Source of the DNA: Oscillospiraceae bacterium
GTDB taxonomy: Bacteria; Bacillota; Clostridia; Oscillospirales; Oscillospiraceae
Reading direction: 5' to 3'
DNA length: 64,000 nucleotides
NCBI GenBank assembly: GCA_017482385.1
Contig: JAFUNI010000004.1
Coordinates: 1 to 64,000, forward strand
In this document: in pieces, positions 25,657-33,550 of the stretch
Numbering within the stretch: position 1 is the stretch's first letter
Layout: the number at the start of each line of letters is the position of its first letter
Translations under genes and position numbers: made by a program
The notes under the pieces: model-generated
What the model was told of the DNA's origin: nothing
The model's input: the letters and a program-made list of their open reading frames with translations, nothing else
Databases searched by the model: none

Positions 25657-27117
25657 ATGAAATGTAAATTCTGTTTTGCAGAGGTGGAAGATAATGTAAC
25701 CATCTGCCCCGTCTGCGGAAAAGCACTGGAAGAAACCGAGGAAACTCCCGTGGAGGAAACTGTAGAAATTCCTGCGGAAGAAGCTGAGGAAACTCCCGTG
25801 GAAGAAACCGCAGAAGAAACCGAGGAAACCCCAGTTGCGGAAGAAGTCCCCGCAAAGAAAAAATCCAAAGCCCTGTTGGTGGTTTTGGCAGCTTTGGGTG
25901 GCTTGGTGCTGGCGGCAGCTTTGGTGATTGCCGTGCTGTACGGTATGGGCTATAAGCTCAGCAATATTGGCGCATTCCTTGGCTTAAAAGAAGCGGAACT
26001 GGATTACAAGAACGATTACACAGTCTCTGATAAAAAGGTAGAGAAAATGGCCGATGAGGTGATTGCCAAGGTTGGCGATCAGACCCTCACCAACGAGCAG
26101 CTGCAGGTCTATTACTGGTTGACCGTGCAGGATTATGTGTATCAGTATGAATATGCCATCAATATGGGCGCAGATACGGAGCTGGGTTTTAGTTTGAAAA
26201 AGCCTCTGAGCGAACAGGTTTATGATCTGAAAACCGGCAAGACCTATGAGCAGTTCTTCCTGGAAAACGCCCTGGAGAGCTGGCGCAGATATGCAAGCTT
26301 TGTGCAGCTGTCTAAGGATAGTGACTTTGTGCTGGGCAAGGATATTCAGGACTTCCTGGATGGTTATAAAGAGGATTTGGAAGCCGCTGCAAAGGAAAAT
26401 GGCTATGGAGATGCAGAAGCCTATGTAGATGCAGAAATTTCCAAGGGAAGCTCTGCGGATGCCTATTATGATTATGTATGCACGCAGTATACAGCCTTGG
26501 GTTACCTGCAGACCAAAGAACCTGAAATGGCACCTACGCAGAAGGAGATCGAAGATTACTACAAAGCCCATGAGGAAGAGCTGGTGGATGCCGGCTATGA
26601 CAAGAGCGTTGGCAAGTACTACGATGTGCGCCACATCTTTGTTACTGTGCAAGGAGAGATGGGCGAAAAGGGCTATACCGATGCCCAGTGGGAAGAATGC
26701 CTTGCTAAGGCACAGAAGCTTTTGGACGATTTCCTGGCAAATGAGCCCACGGAGCAGAAATTTGCCGAACTGGCTATAAAGAATTCCGAGGACCCCGGTT
26801 CTGCTGCCAACGGCGGTCTGTATGCGAACCTGACCAAGGATTATGGCTTCATTAAGGAGTTCGAAGATTGGTATGTGGATGAGAGCAGAAAGCCTGGCGA
26901 TACCGGCATTGTGAAGAATACCGGCAGCTCCAAGGTGGGCTACCATGTTATGTATTTCTCCGACTCCCGGGAGATTTGGAAGGACCAGGTGGAAACACTG
27001 ATCCTTTCGGAAAAAATGGGTGAGCTGTTGGAGCAGACCAAGGAAACATATCCTATGACTGTCAACTATAAGAAGATCGTCCTGGGCAAGGCTGACCTCG
27101 CAACCGAAACAAAGTAA
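25657..27117 (+). CDS. zinc-ribbon, membrane-anchored PpiC/SurA-like peptidyl-prolyl isomerase
   Basis: A 486-residue protein of mixed architecture. Residues 3-20 form a zinc ribbon (CKFC and CPVC). Residues about 24-65 are an acidic repeat linker built on EETPVEET-like units. A membrane segment follows (LLVVLAALGGLVLAAALVIAVLYG, about 74-96). The outer part resembles SurA_N followed by a parvulin (PpiC) domain, with VRHIFV, DPGSAANGGLYANLTKDYGFIKEFEDW and KVGYHVMYF. The likely role is folding of secreted proteins, with the ribbon left in the cytoplasm. GAGGAA precedes the start at 25657. The acidic repeats also make the DNA repetitive at about 25735-25845. Confidence 0.8.
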   Translation: MKCKFCFAEVEDNVTICPVCGKALEETEETPVEETVEIPAEEAEETPVEETAEETEETPVAEEVPAKKKSKALLVVLAALGGLVLAAALVIAVLYGMGYKLSNIGAFLGLKEAELDYKNDYTVSDKKVEKMADEVIAKVGDQTLTNEQLQVYYWLTVQDYVYQYEYAINMGADTELGFSLKKPLSEQVYDLKTGKTYEQFFLENALESWRRYASFVQLSKDSDFVLGKDIQDFLDGYKEDLEAAAKENGYGDAEAYVDAEISKGSSADAYYDYVCTQYTALGYLQTKEPEMAPTQKEIEDYYKAHEEELVDAGYDKSVGKYYDVRHIFVTVQGEMGEKGYTDAQWEECLAKAQKLLDDFLANEPTEQKFAELAIKNSEDPGSAANGGLYANLTKDYGFIKEFEDWYVDESRKPGDTGIVKNTGSSKVGYHVMYFSDSREIWKDQVETLILSEKMGELLEQTKETYPMTVNYKKIVLGKADLATETK

Positions 27118-27126
27118 ATTATAGAA

Positions 27127-27168
27127 ATCCCTGTCATTTCGCGTAAAGCGAGATGACAGGGATTTTAG
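27127..27168 (+). terminator. terminator after the PpiC-like gene
   Basis: AAATCCCTGTCATTTCGC and GCGAGATGACAGGGATTT pair almost perfectly around GTAAA, followed by TTTT. It resembles dispersed palindromes of this group of bacteria, so it may be a repeat that also ends transcription. Confidence 0.75.
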
Positions 27169-27217
27169 CATTTTGTTGGGTAGTTTTGCCTTTTTGTATG
27201 TTTGTTGATGTAATTTC

Positions 27218-27246
27218 TTGACAGCAGGGAGGGGGTATGCTATAAA
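27218..27246 (+). promoter_or_regulatory. sigma-A promoter of the alpha-galactosidase-like gene
   Basis: TTGACA, 17 bp and TATAAA lie 46 bases before the start codon. Confidence 0.75.
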
Positions 27247-27292
27247 GAACCTGTTAGGAAGCATGACTTCCAACCGAACGGAGGAAAATAAA

Positions 27293-29530
27293 ATGCTGGA
27301 AAATATCTTGAAGGATCTGCAGTGCGGCAATATTTCCCTGCGCCCCTTTGTGGTGATGGCAGACGAGACCGAGCGGCCTCTGGAGTACACCGTTTCTGTG
27401 AACGAATCCGCCAAAAATTGCACTATTTCCGCCACTGACGGCATTGTGAAAGATTACCTGTTCCTGGAGTACGACGGCGATGAGATCACCTGCCGCCGCA
27501 GCTTTGAAAACCAGTCTAAGCAGACTGTCGCCATTAAAGAGCTGGGCCTGGAACTGAAGGGAATCACCTTTGGCAAAAAGCCCCGGGATGACTACTTCTA
27601 CCACAATGAAAACCCCCGTATTTACGAGGCTATGACCTTCCCCATCGACTATAACCGTACCGCCGAGGATGCCAAGGATTCCGAGTTTGATATCGAAGCT
27701 GGCAACCGCTGGGCAGACCCCGGTGTTGTGTCCGAGCGTATCGGTGCCAGCCCCTATCAGCCCTTCCCCGCAATCATCATCAGTAACTATAAGACTAAGA
27801 AGGGCTTGGTTCACGGCACTTTGAGCCAGCGGGTATGCTACCATAACTACCTGGCAAAGCACGCCGATGACACCGTTACCCTCACTGTCTTCTCTTCCTT
27901 TAAGGGCACCCACCGGCTGACTGTGCAGCCCCACCGTGTGATCAAGGATGAGTGGTACTTAGGCGCTACCGATGAGGCCCACGATATTGAAAAGATCTTT
28001 GAGAAATACACCAAGGTCCTGCGTACCAAGCTGCCCGCCAACTACGGCGCATCCAACCTGAACCGGGACAATATGGTATGGGGCACCTGGAACGACGGCA
28101 TTTACCGTGCAGTAAGCGAGGATTTGATCTTCCGGGAGACCAAGTTCCTGAAGGAAAACTTCCCCACTGTGCGCTGGATTCAGCTGGATGACGGCTACCA
28201 CACCCACGCAAGAGATGCCCGTGGCATCAGCGTGCCCTACGAGGGTCCTGCCGGCGTTCACCAGGACAAGTTCCCCAACGGCCTGCGCCATTTGACCGAC
28301 GGCATCCGGGAGATCGGCCTGCGTCCCGCCCTGTGGATCGGCTTGAAGGTCCCCCGCGATGAAAAGCTGTTTATTGACAAGGAAGCCGATGGCTGGTTCC
28401 TGGATTACAGCAACCGTATGGGCGAAAAGGGCTTTGGTATTTTGGACGTGAGCCGCGAGGATATCCGGGAGTATATGGAGTCCGCTGTGAATACCCTTTG
28501 CCGGGAGTATGGCTTTGAGGGCGTCAAGCACGACTTCTGGTCCTATGCCTTTGAGGCCAGCGATGATCTGAAATATGCAAACCGGGATAGATCCGGCTAT
28601 GAGTACCGGGATTGGTGGCTGAAGATGATCCGGGAAGCTATCTGCGACGACGGCTACCTGCAGACCGGTTGCGATATCGTGATGGGTAACCCCTTCCTGG
28701 GCCGGTATTTCACCAACTACCGCTACGGCATTGACGTAGGCGGCGGCAGATGGGATTTGGTGAAGACCAATTATATGTGGGGCTGCGCCTGCTTTGCTAC
28801 CCACACCGGCGACTTGATCGTACCTAACAGCGACGCTGTTGGCCGTTTTGCCAACCTGAGCGATGACGATTGCTTCTTCCTCACCAACTACTGCCTGGTC
28901 ACCCATACCATGGTGGAGATTGCCGGCAAGCTCAGCGAGGCTCCCGAGGATGCCCGTATGCGCCAGCTGAGGAAGGCCTGCTGTAACCCCAATAACGGCC
29001 AGGACGTGTACTTCGTTGGCTACGATTACCGCAGCCCTGTCTATTCCGTCCCCGAGATTATGTACTTCAAGACTCCCCACTTCTCCACACAGGAAAACAA
29101 TGAGGTCATTCCTCTGCGTACTGTGGGTCTGTTCAATATTGCGGAAGAGGCAAAGGATATGACCTTTACCCTGGCTGACCTGGGCCTGGAGCAGGGCGAG
29201 TACATCCTCACCGATGTTTGGGGCGGCGAGCAGTTCACCGTTACTGACAGCTTCACTGTCAATGTGAATAAGCACGGCAGCCGTCTGTTTGCTGTGACCA
29301 AGGCCGGTGGCCTGAAGCTCCACGATGCCAATGTCCGCGTGAACGCGGCAACGGTTTGCGGCAATGTGATGACCCTGGACATCGACTATGCCTACAAGGC
29401 TGCAGAGCTGACCTTCAGCGCAGCACCCAAATCCATCGTCTGCGACGGCAAGGAACTGCCCTTTACCGTAGAAAACGGTGTCACCAAGCTGGCCATCCCC
29501 GGCAAGAAGACTCTCACCGTTACCTTCTGA
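27293..29530 (+). CDS. alpha-galactosidase-like glycoside hydrolase (GH36-type)
   Basis: A 745-residue enzyme with an N-terminal beta-sandwich domain (to about 270), a TIM barrel (about 270-600) and a C-terminal beta domain. The barrel has WIQLDDGYHTHA, GLRPALWIGLKV, EGVKHDFW (candidate nucleophile Asp) and IDVGGGRWD (candidate acid/base), in the order of clan GH-D (GH27/GH36/GH31-like). It lacks a signal peptide, so it acts on imported galactosides in the cytoplasm. GGAGG lies eight bases before the start. It stands alone with its own promoter and terminator. Exact family and substrate need a search. Confidence 0.72.
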   Translation: MLENILKDLQCGNISLRPFVVMADETERPLEYTVSVNESAKNCTISATDGIVKDYLFLEYDGDEITCRRSFENQSKQTVAIKELGLELKGITFGKKPRDDYFYHNENPRIYEAMTFPIDYNRTAEDAKDSEFDIEAGNRWADPGVVSERIGASPYQPFPAIIISNYKTKKGLVHGTLSQRVCYHNYLAKHADDTVTLTVFSSFKGTHRLTVQPHRVIKDEWYLGATDEAHDIEKIFEKYTKVLRTKLPANYGASNLNRDNMVWGTWNDGIYRAVSEDLIFRETKFLKENFPTVRWIQLDDGYHTHARDARGISVPYEGPAGVHQDKFPNGLRHLTDGIREIGLRPALWIGLKVPRDEKLFIDKEADGWFLDYSNRMGEKGFGILDVSREDIREYMESAVNTLCREYGFEGVKHDFWSYAFEASDDLKYANRDRSGYEYRDWWLKMIREAICDDGYLQTGCDIVMGNPFLGRYFTNYRYGIDVGGGRWDLVKTNYMWGCACFATHTGDLIVPNSDAVGRFANLSDDDCFFLTNYCLVTHTMVEIAGKLSEAPEDARMRQLRKACCNPNNGQDVYFVGYDYRSPVYSVPEIMYFKTPHFSTQENNEVIPLRTVGLFNIAEEAKDMTFTLADLGLEQGEYILTDVWGGEQFTVTDSFTVNVNKHGSRLFAVTKAGGLKLHDANVRVNAATVCGNVMTLDIDYAYKAAELTFSAAPKSIVCDGKELPFTVENGVTKLAIPGKKTLTVTF

Positions 29531-29539
29531 TAATTTTTC

Positions 29540-29574
29540 AAAAGCCCTCACGCAATCAGCGTGAGGGCTTTTTT
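29540..29574 (+). terminator. terminator of the alpha-galactosidase-like gene
   Basis: AAGCCCTCACGC and GCGTGAGGGCTT form a stem followed by T6. Confidence 0.92.
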
Positions 29575-29713
29575 GTTGGTAGAATTTGCCTGCTACCTGG
29601 GGTAGATTTCGCAAAATGGGGTTTCTACAGACCGTAGAGTGGGGATAATGGCAGTAGGTAGCCTTTTAAACGGGAATGTGGTACAGTTTTGGCAGAAAGG
29701 AAAGGAGATCACA

Positions 29714-30550
29714 ATGAGAACTGTAAAAATCGTGGCAGACTCCTCTGCCAATCTGCTGAAGATGGAAACTATACCCTTTGCCTGTGCACCCCTCAAGATC
29801 ATTACAGCGCAGCAGGAATTTGTGGATGACGAGACGTTGGATGTGGCGGAGATGGTGACATTTTTTGATGCCAATAAAGGAAAATCTCAAACCTCCTGCC
29901 CCAACCCGGGAGATTGGCTGTCTGCATTTGCAGATGCAGATGATCTGTTTTGCGTTACCATCACCAGCGGCCTGTCCGGCAGCTACAATGCGGCCCTTGC
30001 CGCAAAGCAAATGTATGAAAGTGAGAACCCCGGCAAGCGTGTGCACGTGATCGATTCCCTGTCAGCCGGCCCGGAACTTAAGCTGATCGTGGAGAAACTG
30101 CAGGAGCTGATCGCCCAAGGTTTAGCTTATGAAGATATTTGCCACCAAATCCAGGACTATACCCAAAAGACCGGCCTGCTGTTTATGCTGGAGTCCCTCA
30201 AGAACTTTGCCGCCAACGGCAGAGTATCTCCTGCGGTTGCGAAGATCACGGGCTTGCTGGGTATCCGCATTGTAGGTAAAGCCAGCGACCAGGGAACATT
30301 GGAGCCACTGGATAAATGCCGGGGCGAAAGCAAATCCCTGGAGAAAATCATTGCCCACTTAAAGGAGCTCGGTTTGCAGGAGGGCAAGGTGCGAATTGCC
30401 CATTGTCAAAATCCCGAGGCGGCGGAGAAGCTGCAAAAGCTGATCGCAGAGCAGTTTCCCAAAGCGCAAACGGAAATCTCCCAGTGCCTGGGCCTGTGCA
30501 GCTATTACGCAGAAAAAGGCGGCCTGCTGGTTGGCTTTGAAAAGCTATAA
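29714..30550 (+). CDS. DegV family protein (fatty-acid binding)
   Basis: A 278-residue protein with the DegV opening IVADSSANL, the TSCPNPGDW segment (conserved TSxPs motif), the core TSGLSGSYNAA, and a second domain with VSPAVAKITGLLGIRIV. DegV proteins bind fatty acids and related FakB proteins deliver them to the kinase FakA; whether this one does so is not shown here, because no fakA is in the window. The start at 29714 has GGAAAGGAGA upstream. Terminators flank it on both sides. Confidence 0.88.
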   Translation: MRTVKIVADSSANLLKMETIPFACAPLKIITAQQEFVDDETLDVAEMVTFFDANKGKSQTSCPNPGDWLSAFADADDLFCVTITSGLSGSYNAALAAKQMYESENPGKRVHVIDSLSAGPELKLIVEKLQELIAQGLAYEDICHQIQDYTQKTGLLFMLESLKNFAANGRVSPAVAKITGLLGIRIVGKASDQGTLEPLDKCRGESKSLEKIIAHLKELGLQEGKVRIAHCQNPEAAEKLQKLIAEQFPKAQTEISQCLGLCSYYAEKGGLLVGFEKL

Positions 30551-30555
30551 TATAA

Positions 30556-30586
30556 CCCTCCACTGAATTGTCAGTGGAGGGTTTTT
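30556..30586. terminator. bidirectional terminator
   Basis: CCCTCCACTGA and TCAGTGGAGGG form a stem around ATTG with a T-run, between convergent genes. Confidence 0.88.
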
Positions 30587-30587
30587 C

Positions 30588-31574
30588 TTAAATCTCAAAG
30601 GGCACTACATGATCCACCGCATCTGCGGCGGTAATAATGGCATCGTTGTTGTCGATATCGATCAGCTGATACCGGTCATTGCCCATGCCCAGCTCCTTCA
30701 TATAACTCAGCTGGCGCAGACCGTGGCGGGTCTCTATCCGTTCTACCATCGCGTGGCGGAAGTGGGGAGGCATTGCGTAAATCATATCCACACAGGCCTG
30801 GTCTGCCGCCAAAATATCCACAGATGCGCAGATGCCCACATTGGGCGTTACCACCGGCTGCGCCTCGACACCCTCGCAGTCGCAGGAAACGGACATATTC
30901 CGCATCACGTTGATATACACGATCTTCTCACCAAAATGGTCGGTGACGGACTTTGTGGACTCGGTGATCCGCTCCATAAATTCTTCTTTGTTCATGCCCC
31001 ACATTTTGCCGTTCAGGGCGTGGATCATGCCCTTGCCGATCTTTCCGTCGGCGCAGCCAATGCCGATGTTCTTGTTAGAGCCGCCGAAACCGCCCAGGGT
31101 ATGACCCTTAAAATGGGTGAGCACCAGCAAAGAATCGTAATTCACAATATGCTTACCCACGGACATTTCCGTCAGCCACTTGCCACCCTTTACCGGCAGC
31201 ATCATAGCTCCGTCCTCGTCCAAAATATCCACAGGGGCAAAGGTCCAGTCGTTGGCTTTGAGCACTTCCCGATGGCCTTCGGTGGTTTGTCGTTCGCCTT
31301 CGTAATAGGAATTGGTTTCTACAATTGCAGCGCCGGGCAGGGCATTGTCCGTAAGCTGCTTTACCCAGGGGCGGGGGATAATGTTAGGGCCGTTCCGCTC
31401 GCCGGTGTGGACCTTGATGGCTACCTTGCCGGTTAAATGGGAGGAGATTCGCTTATAAAGTTTTTCCAATCCGTCAGCAGACAGATCCCGGGTGAAATAT
31501 ACCACGCTTTCTGCGCCGCTGCGTTCGTTATAGGGAATATAGCATTCGCCGCCAGTACCTGCAATGGGTTTCAT
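30588..31574 (-). CDS. DUF362 domain protein
   Basis: A 328-residue protein with the DUF362 fold: GKVAIKVHTGE near the start, VLTHFKGHTLGGFGGSNKNIGIGCADGKIGKG in the centre (the Lys/Gly-rich signature) and a C-terminal part without ferredoxin cysteines. Many relatives carry a C-terminal [4Fe-4S] pair; this one does not. The function is unknown; it is often suggested to be a redox or cofactor-binding protein. AGGAGG lies nine bases before the start. It follows glnA by a hairpin and probably has its own transcription. Confidence 0.82.
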   Translation of the reverse strand: MKPIAGTGGECYIPYNERSGAESVVYFTRDLSADGLEKLYKRISSHLTGKVAIKVHTGERNGPNIIPRPWVKQLTDNALPGAAIVETNSYYEGERQTTEGHREVLKANDWTFAPVDILDEDGAMMLPVKGGKWLTEMSVGKHIVNYDSLLVLTHFKGHTLGGFGGSNKNIGIGCADGKIGKGMIHALNGKMWGMNKEEFMERITESTKSVTDHFGEKIVYINVMRNMSVSCDCEGVEAQPVVTPNVGICASVDILAADQACVDMIYAMPPHFRHAMVERIETRHGLRQLSYMKELGMGNDRYQLIDIDNNDAIITAADAVDHVVPFEI

Positions 31575-31602
31575 AAAATACCTCCTGTTCTCAATGGGCA
31601 AA

Positions 31603-31631
31603 GTACCCGGAATCACGCTGATTCCGGGTAC
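31603..31631 (-). terminator. stem-loop after glnA
   Basis: GTACCCGGAATCA and TGATTCCGGGTAC form a perfect 13-bp stem on a three-base loop. On the minus strand only three T follow, so it may be a partial terminator. Confidence 0.65.
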
Positions 31632-31639
31632 AGTTTCGT

Positions 31640-33064
31640 TTACAGATTGTAGTACTTGTCAAATTCAGCGGGGTGGGGGATCTTGGACATCTCGCTGCAC
31701 TCGGCACGCTTCGTCTTGATAAAGTTGGCGATCAGCTCCTCGGGGAAGACACCACCGGCGGTCAGATAGTCGTGGTCTGCCTCCAAAGCATCCAGCGCAT
31801 CCTCCAGCCGTACAGGCAGATGGCTGAGCTTTGCCTTCTCCTCATCGCTGAGGTGGTACAGATTGAAGTCATAGGGACCCCAGCCGTTCTCGTGGGGATC
31901 GATCTTGTTCTTGATGCCGTCCAGACCGGCCATCAAAATGGCCGCATAGCAGAAATAGGGGTTGCAGGTGGCATCGGGATTACGCAGCTCAAAGCGGCGC
32001 TTGTCGGGGCTCTTGGCGTAAGCGGGGATGCGGATAACAGCGCTCCGGTTGGAGGTAGCATAACCCACAGTTACAGGCGCCTCAAAGCCGGGCACCAAAC
32101 GCTTAAAGGAGTTGGTGCTGGGGTTGGTGATGGCGCACAGGGAAGAAATGTGCTTCAGCAGACCGCCCATGAAGTAGTGAGCTTCCTTGCTCAAATGGGC
32201 ATAGCCGTTGTCGTCAGCAAACACGGGCTGGCCGTCCTTGAACAGGATCATATGCACGTGCATACCGCTGCCTGCCTCGCCGTAAATGGGCTTGGGCATA
32301 AAGGTAGCGCTCTTGCCGTACTTGAGGGCGGTGTTGTGGATGATATACTTGATCATCATGGTAGCGTCAGCCATGTGGACCACTTCGCCCAGCTGAGGCT
32401 CGATCTCAAACTGACCGCTGGCAGCCACCTCGGGGTGATGATAGTTGATCTCAATGCCGGCATCCAGCATATGCATACACATCTCACTGCGGCACTCATA
32501 GGCCACATCAAAGGGCTTGGCAATGTGATAATTCTTCTGCTTGGGGACAATGACGCCCTTGCCGTCAACGGCGGAGTTCCAGTAGGACTGCTGCGCATCC
32601 ACGGATGCGCCGATGTAGTTGCCCTGGACACCCCAGGTCACATCGTCAAACAGATAAAATTCAAACTCGGGGAGGATCTTCATCTCGTCAGCAACGCCAC
32701 TGTCCTTCATATACTGCACAGCAGCCTTGATGATGTTCCGGGGGTACTGAGCCAGAGGCCGGTTCTGAGGATAATCGATGATCATGGCATTGCCGGTCAT
32801 AGTCAGCGTAGGAATGGTGCAGAAGGGGTCGATCATGGCGGTGTCGGGATCGGGAATAAACACCATATCGCTCTTTTCCACCACTGCATAGCCGTAGTTG
32901 GATGCATCGAAGCCAATGCCGGCCTTCATGGTTTCCTCGGAGAAGTTTTCAGCGGGGATGGTCACATGGCGGTACTGTCCGTTGATGTCCACCATCTTAA
33001 AGTCTACCATCTTAATATCATGCTCTTTGATGATATTAAGAACGTCCTGAATGCTTTTTGCCAT
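31640..33064 (-). CDS. glnA: type I glutamine synthetase
   Basis: A 474-residue enzyme that makes glutamine from glutamate, ammonia and ATP. Conserved blocks are EFEFYLFDDV, GSGMHVHMILFKDG, NPSTNSFKRLVPGFEAPV, and RSAVIRIP. Length and the segment NLYHLSDEE with LTAGGVFPEE match the GSI-beta group, in which this Tyr is the adenylylation site of enteric enzymes. The reading frame runs open further upstream, but MAKSIQDVL at 33064 is the natural start, with GGAGAA before it. No glnR or glnB is nearby. Confidence 0.95.
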   Translation of the reverse strand: MAKSIQDVLNIIKEHDIKMVDFKMVDINGQYRHVTIPAENFSEETMKAGIGFDASNYGYAVVEKSDMVFIPDPDTAMIDPFCTIPTLTMTGNAMIIDYPQNRPLAQYPRNIIKAAVQYMKDSGVADEMKILPEFEFYLFDDVTWGVQGNYIGASVDAQQSYWNSAVDGKGVIVPKQKNYHIAKPFDVAYECRSEMCMHMLDAGIEINYHHPEVAASGQFEIEPQLGEVVHMADATMMIKYIIHNTALKYGKSATFMPKPIYGEAGSGMHVHMILFKDGQPVFADDNGYAHLSKEAHYFMGGLLKHISSLCAITNPSTNSFKRLVPGFEAPVTVGYATSNRSAVIRIPAYAKSPDKRRFELRNPDATCNPYFCYAAILMAGLDGIKNKIDPHENGWGPYDFNLYHLSDEEKAKLSHLPVRLEDALDALEADHDYLTAGGVFPEELIANFIKTKRAECSEMSKIPHPAEFDKYYNL

Positions 33065-33100
33065 TTTCAGATTCTCCTTTGTTATGTATTTTATGGAATT

Positions 33101-33130
33101 AGTATAACAATGCAGTGGGGTATAAGTCAA
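33101..33130 (-). promoter_or_regulatory. promoter of glnA
   Basis: On the minus strand TTGACT, an 18-bp spacer and TATACT lie about 37 bases before the glnA start. Confidence 0.65.
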
Positions 33131-33140
33131 GAAAAAATGC

Positions 33141-33365
33141 TCAGATCTCCGTAAACTCGTAAATGTAGCAGACAGTGCCCCTGTAGGTATAGACCACTCG
33201 GCCGTCAGGCAGGTCTTCTTTTGTGAATTTGGCAAAGTCCGCACTGTGCTTTTGCCGAATATAATCGGCGGGGTCATTCAGCTCAGCTTCTTCAAAGGTG
33301 GTCTGCGGATGGGCCTCCCCGGCGCACCCGTTTAGAAATGTAGCAACGATCTCGTATTCTTTCAT
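33141..33365 (-). CDS. small hypothetical protein
   Basis: A 74-residue protein rich in Glu, Asp and Tyr (DPADYIRQKHSADFAKF, VCYIYEFTEI). No signal peptide or membrane segment. AAGGAG lies eight bases before the ATG, which supports a real gene. It is upstream of glnA on the same strand, but the glnA promoter lies between them. No family recognised. Confidence 0.6.
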   Translation of the reverse strand: MKEYEIVATFLNGCAGEAHPQTTFEEAELNDPADYIRQKHSADFAKFTKEDLPDGRVVYTYRGTVCYIYEFTEI

Positions 33366-33450
33366 AGAAATGCTCCTTACATTTGATTATTCTAATTATA
33401 CCACAACTTTTTCCAAAAGAAAAGCAAAAAGGCTTCCCCTTCCGATTGTC

Positions 33451-33487
33451 ATTGCGAAACCAGTCCACAGACTGGTTGTGGCAATCT
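33451..33487 (+). repeat. short palindromic dispersed repeat, copy 2
   Basis: ATTGCgaAACCAGT-loop-ACTGGTTgtgGCAAT, related to 6902-6939 in the nested-stem plan but with a different inner stem sequence (AACCAGT instead of GCCAGT). It lies in a 185-bp gap between the small protein and the sigma fusion. Confidence 0.65.
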
Positions 33488-33550
33488 CGAAAAACGGAAT
33501 GCAAAACCGCCGCCCGGAATATGGGCGACGATTTCACTATGGAGAGTAAA

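Noticed and set aside
25735-25845. Tandem DNA repeat, possibly a microsatellite
   Set aside because: It encodes the acidic EETPVEET linker in frame and is explained by protein low complexity.
27959-29614. A 551-codon open frame opposite the alpha-galactosidase-like gene
   Set aside because: No motif or RBS; the plus-strand gene has promoter, RBS, barrel motifs and terminator.
31673-33154. A 493-codon open frame opposite glnA
   Set aside because: glnA motifs on the minus strand are complete; the opposite frame has no RBS and no motif.
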